A stretch of DNA of 33,084 bases from Pyrinomonadaceae bacterium. GTDB taxonomy: Bacteria; Acidobacteriota; Blastocatellia; Pyrinomonadales; Pyrinomonadaceae. The position numbers and the translations under genes are program-made. The notes beneath the pieces were generated by a model that saw only the letters and a program-made list of their open reading frames with translations, ran no database searches and was not told the DNA's origin. The stretch is from assembly GCA_014534425.1 (NCBI GenBank), contig JACVRN010000047.1:1-33084 (forward strand), read 5' to 3'. This document shows, piece after piece, positions 24,391-31,845 of the stretch; position 1 is the first letter of the stretch; every line of letters starts with the position of its first letter.

Positions 24391-25860
24391 CTATCTTTGT
24401 CTGAGGTCTTCCGTGTAAAGCTGCTGGTAAACGCGATAGTTGGAGATGACCTTGAAGACGTACGTTTTCGTTTCAGAGAAGCCGACTTCGGCAGCGAAGA
24501 TGGCGGGGTCTCTATGTGCGCTGCGTTTGAGCCAGCGCGCGGCGTTGTCTTCGCCGCCGTTGTAGGAAGCCGCGACGGCCTCTGGCAAATCCGGGAAGAG
24601 GCCCTTTAGCTCGGCAATGTATTCGGCGGCGACCGCTATGTTCACCTCCGGGCGATACAGGTCGTCCTCGCGCAGGTTGTTGAAGCCAGCGCGGGCCGCG
24701 TACTTGAGCGCCGTGTCAATCGTCAATTGAAGAAGACCGCGCGCGGCGGCTATGGATTTTGCGCGCGGGCGAAAGCCGCTCTCCTGTCTCATAATCGCCA
24801 GAAGGAGCCTCGGATCCAGCCTTCTACGGCTGGCTTCACGCAGAATGATTTCACGATAGGGCGCGGGATATTGCGCCGAAGCGGATGAGACCTGCGCGCG
24901 TGTTCTGCCCGCGCGTGCCATGACGACGGAGCGCCTTTGCTCGTCCGCGAGCGTCATCAGGCGGTCTGTCGCAAGCCACCCGTAATACGAGTCGGGTTTG
25001 TCGCTCACGGTCAGGTAATTGTTGACGGCCTCATCCTTGCGCCCAAGGCGCTCAAGGCTCAAGGCGCGCAGGTAAAAAAGCTCGTCCGCGTTTGTCATCA
25101 CGCCTTGAGGCGTGGCCGTCAGGGTCAATTGATTCACGGTCTCAAGAGCGTGCGCCCAATCGTTCGCGGCTATGTCCAGGCGTAGGCGTGCGAAAAGCGC
25201 GTTCTTATCCGTGGCCGTGTTGGGGAATCTCTCGCGCGTGCGCGCAATCCAGGTGATTGCCTCTTCCGTCTGCCCGGTCTCGCGCAGCCCGTCCACCACG
25301 TTCAGATAAGAGGCTTCGATTCTTTCGCCCTGCGGATACTTCTCCGTGTACAGGCGATAGCGCTCTGCGGCTTCCGCCGCGCGTCCCATGCGAAGATAAG
25401 CGGAAGCCAGAGAGTAGAGTCCCTCGCGCCCATCTTTAGTTTCAGAGAACTCGCGCGTCAGTCGCTCGAAGAAGGGAATTGACTCTGCGTAGCGGCGGTC
25501 TTGAAAGTATGAACGCCCCAGGCCGTAAAGCGCGGACGAGACCAGTGGAGACGTGGGATAGCGTTCTATCACGGCCTGAAAATGTTCGCGCGCCTCGCTG
25601 AAAGCGCGGTTGGTCATGTAAACGCCCGCGCGCTTCAGATGCTCTTCAGGAGTAAGCTGACCGAGTTTGCCGTCCGCAGTGCGCCCCGCGCGGTCAGCCG
25701 CACGCACAACACCCAGCGCATCGTCTCCTTGAGCTTCAGACGACCAAGCGAGAGCCGATTTGAAAGAGGCTTCAATCGAATGACGGCTGAACGCGCCGCC
25801 GCCGTCACCCGGCGCGACGCTTAAAGCGTAGATGAGAAGCAGAGAGGAAATCAGACCCAT
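24391..25860 (-). CDS. Lytic transglycosylase, Slt70-like, with TPR repeats
   Basis: The protein cleaves peptidoglycan between MurNAc and GlcNAc in the periplasm, forming the 1,6-anhydro product. A signal peptide (about 1-15, ISSLLLIYALSVAPG) is followed by helical TPR-like repeats from about 71 to 310 (EEHLKRAGVYMTNRAFSEAR; LYGLGRSYFQDRRYAESIPF; and later ones) and a GH23-type catalytic domain from about 335. Glu360 in AIMRQESGFRP is the catalytic acid; AAARGLLQLTIDTA at 371-384 and ASYNGGEDNA at 431-440 are the standard GLMQL and YN motifs. AAAGGA lies about 11 bases before the ATG. The 210 bases upstream hold hairpins. Its relation to the sugar operon downstream is unknown. Confidence 0.92.
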   Translation of the reverse strand: MGLISSLLLIYALSVAPGDGGGAFSRHSIEASFKSALAWSSEAQGDDALGVVRAADRAGRTADGKLGQLTPEEHLKRAGVYMTNRAFSEAREHFQAVIERYPTSPLVSSALYGLGRSYFQDRRYAESIPFFERLTREFSETKDGREGLYSLASAYLRMGRAAEAAERYRLYTEKYPQGERIEASYLNVVDGLRETGQTEEAITWIARTRERFPNTATDKNALFARLRLDIAANDWAHALETVNQLTLTATPQGVMTNADELFYLRALSLERLGRKDEAVNNYLTVSDKPDSYYGWLATDRLMTLADEQRRSVVMARAGRTRAQVSSASAQYPAPYREIILREASRRRLDPRLLLAIMRQESGFRPRAKSIAAARGLLQLTIDTALKYAARAGFNNLREDDLYRPEVNIAVAAEYIAELKGLFPDLPEAVAASYNGGEDNAARWLKRSAHRDPAIFAAEVGFSETKTYVFKVISNYRVYQQLYTEDLRQR

Positions 25861-25962
25861 CGAATTGCTGTCCTTTATGAACCCGTAACTTTATTTCGCC
25901 AGCCGCCGCCGCGCTCACCTTCAGACGCAGGGCGCAGAGCGGCGCGTTGTCCGCTTAATAAA

Positions 25963-26017
25963 ATAGACAGGAGACGCTCCGTAGATACTTTTTCATATCC
26001 CGCGCGTCCCTGTCTAT
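25963..26017. repeat. Inverted repeat between lytic transglycosylase and YARHG genes
   Basis: ATAGACAGG-AGACGC (25963-25977) pairs with GCGTCCCTGTCTAT (26004-26017) with a one-base bulge. The word CTGTCTATCC resembles the CTGTCCATCC words of the repeat at 11176-11263. Confidence 0.6.
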
Positions 26018-26037
26018 CCTGGATTCTGATTTTCGTT

Positions 26038-26054
26038 GTCCCGTCACGCGGGAC
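26038..26054. terminator. GC-rich hairpin after the YARHG gene
   Basis: GTCCCG (26038-26043) pairs with CGGGAC (26049-26054), loop TCACG. It lies 16 bases after the minus-strand stop at 26071; no T run follows, so its termination role is weak. Confidence 0.35.
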
Positions 26055-26070
26055 TAATCATTTGGCCTTA

Positions 26071-27243
26071 TCAACCCTCTACGGCGTCCTGCATACGCAT
26101 GGCCGACTGCTCGTAGTTGAAGATTTGGGTGATGTTCTCTTTTTCGATTTTGTTGAGCGACTGCTCGTTGAAATTTGGGTCGGGCTTGTACCAGTCGAAG
26201 CTGGAGAAATAGCGTTGAAGCTCCTTGTCTTTAAAAACTTTTCCGTGACGAGCGTAAATCTCGTTGCGGAGCCTGCGCGCGTCCTCCTGAAAAAGCCCTT
26301 CGATCAGTTCGTCCGTGATAGGCTTTGTGCTCAACTCTTCGCGCAGACGATTTTCATAGCGCTGAATCGTCGCGGCATTCTTCTTCTCGATTTCCGTCAG
26401 TCCGGTCTCGCGGCCAGTCTTTGAAGCCTCGTACCAGTCCTGCCCCTCGAAATATCTTTGCAGCCATTCCGCGCCGAACTTTCGCCCGCGCCGCGCAAAG
26501 ATTTCGTTCCTCAGAAGCCGCAACTCGGAAAGCGAAAGCCCGCGCAGCAACTCTTCCGTGAGCAATGTTTCCTGAAATATCTGCATGTCGCCGGGCGAGA
26601 CGCTGACGTTGCGCTGCTTCTTCTGGGCTTCGGCAATCGTCTCTATATTCCTGCGCTCAATTTCCGAAAGGCGCGACTGGTCGTACTTATCGTCGGGCGC
26701 GTACCAGTAACGCTCTTCGAAATACTTCTGTAGCCAGGGTTCGTCCGTGAAGCGTTTGCCGTAGATGGCTTCGACCTCTGCGCGAAGCACGCGCCACTCC
26801 GCGCCCGTATGCCACCCCAGCATCTTTTCCGTAATCAGCCGGTCACGATACCAGCGCATGTCGCCTGGCTCTATGAAGTCGTGCTTCTTCGCCTCCATCT
26901 CGCGTATGAGGTCTAGGTTGTCGCGCTCGGTTTGATTGAGAAGAGAGTTGCTGAAGTTAGGGTTCGGCTTGAACCACGGGCGGCATTTGAGATAGGTGTC
27001 AATCTCAGTGTCTTTGAAGAGGCGACCGTGGCGACCGAAGAGGATACCGCGCAGGTACTTCAGCGAGTCCAGTTCGTAGGTCTCAAGGACATCGCGCTTC
27101 AAATGCTCGCGCGAGAAATCATAAGCGTCGTAGTCGCTTATATAATCGCACTCAGCCTTTGTGGTTTGAGGGAAGAGCGCCGCCAAGAGCAGAAGAAACA
27201 GGGGAGCTAGAAGGCGTGGGCCGTAGCGCAGCATAGAGTACAA
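26071..27243 (-). CDS. Exported protein with four YARHG-type repeats
   Basis: The 390-residue protein has a signal peptide (about 1-30, LLAPLFLLLLAALFPQTTKA). It then consists of four similar units of about 75-85 residues, roughly 45-115, 125-205, 217-298 and 305-378. Unit 4 is the clearest, with RNEIYARHGKVFKDKELQRY then DWYKPDPNFNEQSLNKIEKE. Unit 3 has RNEIFARRGRKF, unit 1 LRGILFGRHGRLFKDTE, and unit 2 is the most worn (RAEVEAIYGKRF). YARHG domains are extracellular or periplasmic and of unknown function. Many other proteins carry one or two. AAAGGA lies upstream of the start. Confidence 0.85.
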   Translation of the reverse strand: MYSMLRYGPRLLAPLFLLLLAALFPQTTKAECDYISDYDAYDFSREHLKRDVLETYELDSLKYLRGILFGRHGRLFKDTEIDTYLKCRPWFKPNPNFSNSLLNQTERDNLDLIREMEAKKHDFIEPGDMRWYRDRLITEKMLGWHTGAEWRVLRAEVEAIYGKRFTDEPWLQKYFEERYWYAPDDKYDQSRLSEIERRNIETIAEAQKKQRNVSVSPGDMQIFQETLLTEELLRGLSLSELRLLRNEIFARRGRKFGAEWLQRYFEGQDWYEASKTGRETGLTEIEKKNAATIQRYENRLREELSTKPITDELIEGLFQEDARRLRNEIYARHGKVFKDKELQRYFSSFDWYKPDPNFNEQSLNKIEKENITQIFNYEQSAMRMQDAVEG

Positions 27244-27322
27244 AAATCCTTTCCAGAAACCGTTCGGTCGTTAGAAAGAACGCTGCGCCCGCCAAATTTT
27301 GCAGAGAGAGTGAAGGCGATGC

Positions 27323-27763
27323 TCAAGCGCTCGCGTCCCCTTCTTCTTCGATTATCTCGTAGCTGGAAACTATCTCCACGCAGGGCCTGAAGGTCGCGGC
27401 CACGCTGCAATACTTCTCCTCTGATAGCTCTATGGCCTGAGCCAGCGCTTTCTCAGAGATGTTGTGCCCGCGAACAATGTGCTTGACCTCCATGCGCGTG
27501 TACTTGCGCGGGTGCTCTGCGCGGCGCTCTCCGCTAACCTCAACGCGATAATCCGTCACACGCTCGCGCTTCTTTCGCATGATGGAGACGACATCGACAG
27601 CCGTGCAACTGCCCAGGGCAATCAGTAGCAGTTCCACGGGCGTTGCGGCGCTCGCCCGCTCGTGATTCGTGTCCAGCACCTGCGCGTGGCCGCTCGGCGT
27701 AATGCCTACGAAGAGGTCGTCGCCTGCGAAATGCACCACGGCCTTCGCGTCCGTCTTTCCCAT
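27323..27763 (-). CDS. OsmC-family peroxiredoxin-like protein
   Basis: OsmC/Ohr proteins reduce organic hydroperoxides with a Cys pair. This 146-residue protein has Cys53 in LIALGSCTAVDV and Cys119 in EEKYCSVAATF, the two positions used by the family, plus Cys128. The ATPVELLLIALG block and the closing SSYEII are OsmC/YhfA-like rather than Ohr-like. AGGAGG precedes the ATG by about 7 bases. It has its own upstream region of about 600 non-coding bases shared with the divergent gene. It probably works in the cytoplasm against peroxides, although some YhfA members may do other thiol chemistry. Confidence 0.9.
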   Translation of the reverse strand: MGKTDAKAVVHFAGDDLFVGITPSGHAQVLDTNHERASAATPVELLLIALGSCTAVDVVSIMRKKRERVTDYRVEVSGERRAEHPRKYTRMEVKHIVRGHNISEKALAQAIELSEEKYCSVAATFRPCVEIVSSYEIIEEEGDASA

Positions 27764-28363
27764 AAAGGAATCCTCCTATCTGGCCGAAAGCATAACATAG
27801 AGGCCCCTGCGGAGTGAGGCAATAGCAGACAGTCCAGGGCTTCAGAGTGTACTCAAGCCAGTCCAGAGAGGCCCCCGCGCGCCTGCCATAAAAATGTGAA
27901 CTGTTTTCTAAAGACTTGTGAGAAGCCCTGCGTGGCAAGTATACGGATATAGTTCCCCTGTCTGCGGTATATGGTGCATATAGACATGGGATTTAAGGCT
28001 TTAATTATTGTGAATTGATGAAAATCAGGTTGCCTCTGACAACCCCCGCAGAGATTTATCTAATCAAAATCAGTGCTTATCCCTCGCTCTTTATGAGTTC
28101 GTGGCCGAAGGTTTTCCCCCTTCGATTTCGCTTCGGCATAATGTTTGCCATAAGGCGGGTTGGCTTTTGAAGGCTCGCCGCCCATGTGCGCGAAGGACGG
28201 CGAACGCTTTCAATATACCGGTCTCTCCCGCTTCATTGGGATTAAGTCTCCACTTCGATAGACGGCCCGGCGCGAGGTACATGAAAAGAGAATCTGCCAC
28301 GGGCCAAGCGCATTAGTTTAGGAATGATAAGGAGCCGGACAGCAAAGTTTGGAGGGAAAGAGA
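27764..28363. other. Non-coding stretch with hairpins and possible dispersed repeat
   Basis: No gene is supported in these 600 bases. The middle (about 27980-28080) is AT-rich. At 28104-28137 GCCGAAG and CTTCGGC form a 7-bp stem over a 20-base loop. The last 250 bases are open in minus and plus frames but without convincing protein character; they resemble translated dispersed repeats seen in related genomes (from memory, uncertain). Confidence 0.4.
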
Positions 28364-29923
28364 ATGATTAGAAGAATGCAGTACTTGGTTGTGACGGCGC
28401 TCGTCATAGCGCTCGCGGGTCTTTCCATCACCGCGCAGGCGCAGCGCCCGTATCGCAACAACAGAGCCATACGTCAAATTCTGAATCGCATAGACAATCG
28501 CACGAACCAGTTCCGTAACAGCATGGATACGGCGCTCGACCGCAGCCGCATCGACGGAACCCGTCGTGAAGACAACATCAACCAGTTCATTCAAGATTTC
28601 GATAACGCGGTCGAGAGCCTGCGCTCTCGCTTCGAGAGCCGCACGGAAACCACTGCGGACGTTGAGGCGGTTCTCAATATAGCCACGCGCATAGACCGCT
28701 TCATGCAGCGCAATCGTCTGAGCACCAACGCCCGTAACGACTGGGTGGCTTTGCGCTCGGACGTGAACCAGCTTGCCGCCGCTTACAACATCACCTGGAA
28801 CTGGAACACGCAGCCGACCTACGGGCAGGGAGGCTACGGACAGGGCACAGGCTACGGCAATTACAGGAATAATCAACTGACGGGCACGTTCCGCCTGGAT
28901 ACCACTCGGAGCGATGACCCGCGCAACGCAGCCGAGCGCGCCACGCGCAACATCTCTTACAGAGACCGCCAGCGCGTGCTCAATCAACTGACGGCGCGGC
29001 TCGAAGCTCCGACGCAGATTGCCATAGACCGTCGCGGTCGCAACGTGACCATTGCTTCTACGCGCGCTCCGCAAATCTCTTTTGACGCCGACGGCCAGTA
29101 TCGCTACGAGACGATGCCGAGCGGTCGTCAGATTCGCACCCGCGCGTCATTGAGCGGCGACCAGCTTATCGTCGCCACAACCGGAGATCGCGGTAACGAC
29201 TTTGAAGTGACTTTCGATCCCATAGAAGGCGGCCAGCGCCTGCGCGTCACGCGCCGCGTGACGGTCGAAGGTCTCTATCAGCCCGTAGTAGTCCAGAGCA
29301 TTTACGAGAGGACTTCGGATGTAGCGCAGTTGGACATTTACAACGGCAGCAGCCCGACCTACGGAAATTATCCAACCAACACCACGGCCAACGGCACCTT
29401 TATAGTGCCGGATAACACGCAGATTATAGCCGTGCTGAACTCTGACCTGACGACGCAGAATGCGCGCGAAGGCGACCGCTTTACCATGACGGTTCGCTCG
29501 CCCGCAGAGTTCGACGGAGCGGTCATAGAAGGCTACGTCTCGAACGTGAATCGTTCGGGCCGCGTGTCTGGTCGCTCTGAGATGACGCTTAATTTCGACT
29601 CGATTCGCATGCGTAACGGCAGCACGTACAGGTTCGCAGGCGTAGTCGAATCCGTACGCACGCTGAGCGGCGAGACGGTTCGCGTCGATAATGAAGGCGC
29701 AGTGCGCGACAGCAATCAGACTAACCGCACCGTGCAGCGCACGGCCATAGGCACTGCCGTGGGCGCAATCATCGGTGCCATTGCAGGCGGCGGCAAGGGC
29801 GCTGCCATTGGCGCTGCCATTGGCGCGGGCGCGGGCGCAGGCTCCGTCTACGCTCAGGGCCGCGATGACCTTGAGCTTCGCAACGGCACGGAGTTGACGA
29901 TTCGGGCCAGCAGCCCCAGGTAA
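28364..29923 (+). CDS. Exported glycine-zipper protein
   Basis: I start at ATG 28364 (MIRRMQYLVVTALVIALAGL), with GGAGGGA 6 bases upstream, not at the TTG 28349. The 519-residue protein has a signal peptide ending near AQAQ. A helical N-terminal part follows (RQILNRIDNRTNQFRNSMDT and on), then a short Gly-Tyr-Gln linker (YGQGGYGQGTGYGNYRNN). Beta-rich domains come next (VTIASTRAPQISFDADGQYR; GTFIVPDNTQIIAVLNSDLT), and last a glycine zipper (IGAIAGGGKGAAIGAAIGAG) near the end. Glycine zippers insert in outer membranes or self-assemble; exact function is unknown. This layout is common in Acidobacteriota (impression). Followed by a strong hairpin. Confidence 0.75.
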   Translation: MIRRMQYLVVTALVIALAGLSITAQAQRPYRNNRAIRQILNRIDNRTNQFRNSMDTALDRSRIDGTRREDNINQFIQDFDNAVESLRSRFESRTETTADVEAVLNIATRIDRFMQRNRLSTNARNDWVALRSDVNQLAAAYNITWNWNTQPTYGQGGYGQGTGYGNYRNNQLTGTFRLDTTRSDDPRNAAERATRNISYRDRQRVLNQLTARLEAPTQIAIDRRGRNVTIASTRAPQISFDADGQYRYETMPSGRQIRTRASLSGDQLIVATTGDRGNDFEVTFDPIEGGQRLRVTRRVTVEGLYQPVVVQSIYERTSDVAQLDIYNGSSPTYGNYPTNTTANGTFIVPDNTQIIAVLNSDLTTQNAREGDRFTMTVRSPAEFDGAVIEGYVSNVNRSGRVSGRSEMTLNFDSIRMRNGSTYRFAGVVESVRTLSGETVRVDNEGAVRDSNQTNRTVQRTAIGTAVGAIIGAIAGGGKGAAIGAAIGAGAGAGSVYAQGRDDLELRNGTELTIRASSPR

Positions 29924-29964
29924 AGTAGACCGGAAATAGTCGCGCAAGCGATTATCCAAACCAG

Positions 29965-30004
29965 AGGAAGCGCGTTGATGAAAAATTTCGTCAACGCGCT
30001 TCCT
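29965..30004 (+). terminator. Strong hairpin terminator of the glycine-zipper gene
   Basis: Bases 29965-29983 and 29986-30004 pair over about 19 bp with one G-U wobble; the stem core is GGAAGCGCGTTGATG with its complement. It is followed by a T-rich stretch (TCATTTCTTCATCTTG). Confidence 0.75.
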
Positions 30005-30094
30005 TCATTTCTTCATCTTGAATCGCAAGGAAAAAATAATTAGAGCGCGTCAATGTAAAATGTTAGGATAGATTGCAAGGAGAACGATTCAGAG

Positions 30095-31381
30095 TTGGCT
30101 AGTGCGACAACTGCTCTTAGCAACCTGCCGCAAGACGTGCGAATACTCCGTCTGGAAGCGCTGGTTGAAGCAAGCGAGACGCTCAACAGTGCTTCGGGTC
30201 TTGACGAGATTCTTCACTCCATACTCGACCTCATTACGGCCCAGCTAGATTGCGAGCGCGCGACGGCCTTCCTGCGCGACGAGCGCACGGGAAAGCTGCA
30301 CGCGCGGCAGATGGCAGGCGAAACGCAGATAGAGATAGTGCTTGAGAAGGGCGTAGGGCTTGCGGGCTACGTGGCGGAGACGGGCGAGAGCCTCTTGATT
30401 AACGACGTGCGCGCAGACCCACGGTTTGACCCTTCGACAGACCTTCGCACGGGCTTTGTCACAAAAACTATGCTCTGCGTTCCGCTTCGCAAGCTGGGCT
30501 GCCCCGTGATGGGAACGCTTCAGGCCATCAACGCGAGGCGCGAAGGTTTCTCTGCGGACGACCTTGCTTACCTTGAATCCTTCGCGGCTGTGGCAGCCGT
30601 GGCCGTGGAGCGCGAGCAACTGGCGCAGGCAGCCCTGCGCGCTCACCTGCTTTCGACCGAGCTTGAACTGGCGAGAAAGATTCAGCAGAGGCTTCTGCCC
30701 TCGTCCGGCTCGATTAACCTGCCGCAGCCCTTTTCGGCCTGGGGCATGAGCCAGGCTTGTTACGATGTCGGCGGCGACACGTATGACGTGGTGATGCTGC
30801 CTTCGGGCGAATGCGCTTTCTGGGTGGCGGACGTGTCGGGCAAGGGAATCGGCGCGGCGCTTCTGATGACGACGCTGCAAACAGAGATGCGCGCACTGGT
30901 CAGAGCCGAGCGAGACCTGGGCCGTTTAGCCGTAGAGTTGAACAAGAAAGTGACGGAGGTCGCGCCGCTAGGGACTTACGCCACGCTTTTCCTGGGCGTG
31001 CTATCAAGCGAGTTCGAGCTTTTACGCTACATCAACGCGGGACACCTGCCGCCCATCTGGATGCACAAACGCCTTGTAGAAGAGCGGCGATTTGAAGCGA
31101 GCGGAATGCCCATTGGCATGCTGCCCGGAACAGAGTACGAGGCCGGTGTCGCTCGGTTCGTTGCCGGAGAACGATTGGCGCTGTTCAGCGACGGCGTGAC
31201 GGATGCTGAGAACACTGCGGGAAGAACCTTTGATTTCGCGGGGCTGGAAGCGAGCCTCGGAGGTATAGAGGTAAGGCGGGCCTGCGACATAGGACAGGCT
31301 TTTTTCGCAGACCTGGATCGCTTTCGCATAGGCGCGGCAGCCAAGGATGACACGACTTTTCTGGTAGTAGGTCTGGACTAA
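30095..31381 (+). CDS. GAF-domain PP2C (SpoIIE/RsbU-type) phosphatase
   Basis: The 428-residue protein joins a GAF sensor (about 25-178: ETLNSASGLDEILHSILDLI ... GVGLAGYVAETGESLLINDV) to a short coil (ELARKIQQRLLPS) and a PP2C-type SpoIIE domain (about 215-428). Metal-binding aspartates fit GGDTYDV (226-232) and ADVSGKGIGAALL (245-257), and SDGVTDAEN and KDDTTFLVV close the domain. Such proteins dephosphorylate anti-sigma-factor antagonists in partner switching. The TTG start has AAGGAG 12 bases upstream. The response regulator follows 13 bases after its stop, so the two form an operon. No anti-sigma gene is visible. Confidence 0.9.
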   Translation: MASATTALSNLPQDVRILRLEALVEASETLNSASGLDEILHSILDLITAQLDCERATAFLRDERTGKLHARQMAGETQIEIVLEKGVGLAGYVAETGESLLINDVRADPRFDPSTDLRTGFVTKTMLCVPLRKLGCPVMGTLQAINARREGFSADDLAYLESFAAVAAVAVEREQLAQAALRAHLLSTELELARKIQQRLLPSSGSINLPQPFSAWGMSQACYDVGGDTYDVVMLPSGECAFWVADVSGKGIGAALLMTTLQTEMRALVRAERDLGRLAVELNKKVTEVAPLGTYATLFLGVLSSEFELLRYINAGHLPPIWMHKRLVEERRFEASGMPIGMLPGTEYEAGVARFVAGERLALFSDGVTDAENTAGRTFDFAGLEASLGGIEVRRACDIGQAFFADLDRFRIGAAAKDDTTFLVVGLD

Positions 31382-31394
31382 AGAGGAATCGTAA

Positions 31395-31781
31395 ATGGCA
31401 GCTATTTTAATTGTTGATGATGACGAGGCAATACGCGACATGCTCTATGATCTCTTTGAAGAGAATCATCGCTGTCACCTGGCCGAGACGGCTGAGCAGG
31501 CTATCTCGTATTTAGAGACAGAGCATTATGATGTGATTCTGACGGACATCTCTATGCCCGGATTGAGCGGCCTGGAATTATTGGGGTACGTGAGGCAGAG
31601 CCAGCCCGATACGCCCGTCATCGTCATCACCGGAATACATGATCAGGAACACGCGCAGGGCTTAGTCAATCTCGGGGCCTTCCACTTTCTGCTCAAACCC
31701 TTCCGCCTGGAAGCCGTAGAGGCCAGCGTCGAGCAGGCGCTGGAATTTCGACGAAGACAGCTAAAAGATAGTTCTCAGTAA
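31395..31781 (+). CDS. Single-domain response regulator
   Basis: The 128 residues are one receiver domain with no output domain. ILIVDDDEAIRDML holds the acidic pocket (Asp8-Asp10), Asp51 in ILTDISMPGLSG is the phosphate acceptor, Thr79 in VIVITG and Lys101 in FLLKPF complete the switch. It would relay a signal by protein contact, like CheY or Spo0F. It is cotranscribed with the GAF-PP2C phosphatase. The hybrid kinase, whose own receiver is distinct, ends only 65 bases away on the opposite strand and is a natural partner. The stop codon is followed by a 17-bp hairpin. Confidence 0.92.
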   Translation: MAAILIVDDDEAIRDMLYDLFEENHRCHLAETAEQAISYLETEHYDVILTDISMPGLSGLELLGYVRQSQPDTPVIVITGIHDQEHAQGLVNLGAFHFLLKPFRLEAVEASVEQALEFRRRQLKDSSQ

Positions 31782-31783
31782 AA

Positions 31784-31841
31784 AGTTTTCAGTTTTCAGC
31801 AAGAAAGCAAGCTGAGTCTTCCCGGCTGAAAACTGAAAACT
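31784..31841. terminator. 17-bp hairpin between convergent signalling genes
   Basis: AGTTTTCAGTTTTCAGC (31784-31800) is the exact complement of GCTGAAAACTGAAAACT (31825-31841). It fills the gap between the stops at 31781 and 31846. It is rich in A and T within arms, unlike its neighbours, and can work on both strands. Confidence 0.75.
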
Positions 31842-31845
31842 GCTT

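Noticed and set aside
28091-28300. Minus-strand frame of 69 codons in the large gap
   Set aside because: No ribosome site, and the opposite strand is open too; treated as part of a possible repeat, not as a gene.
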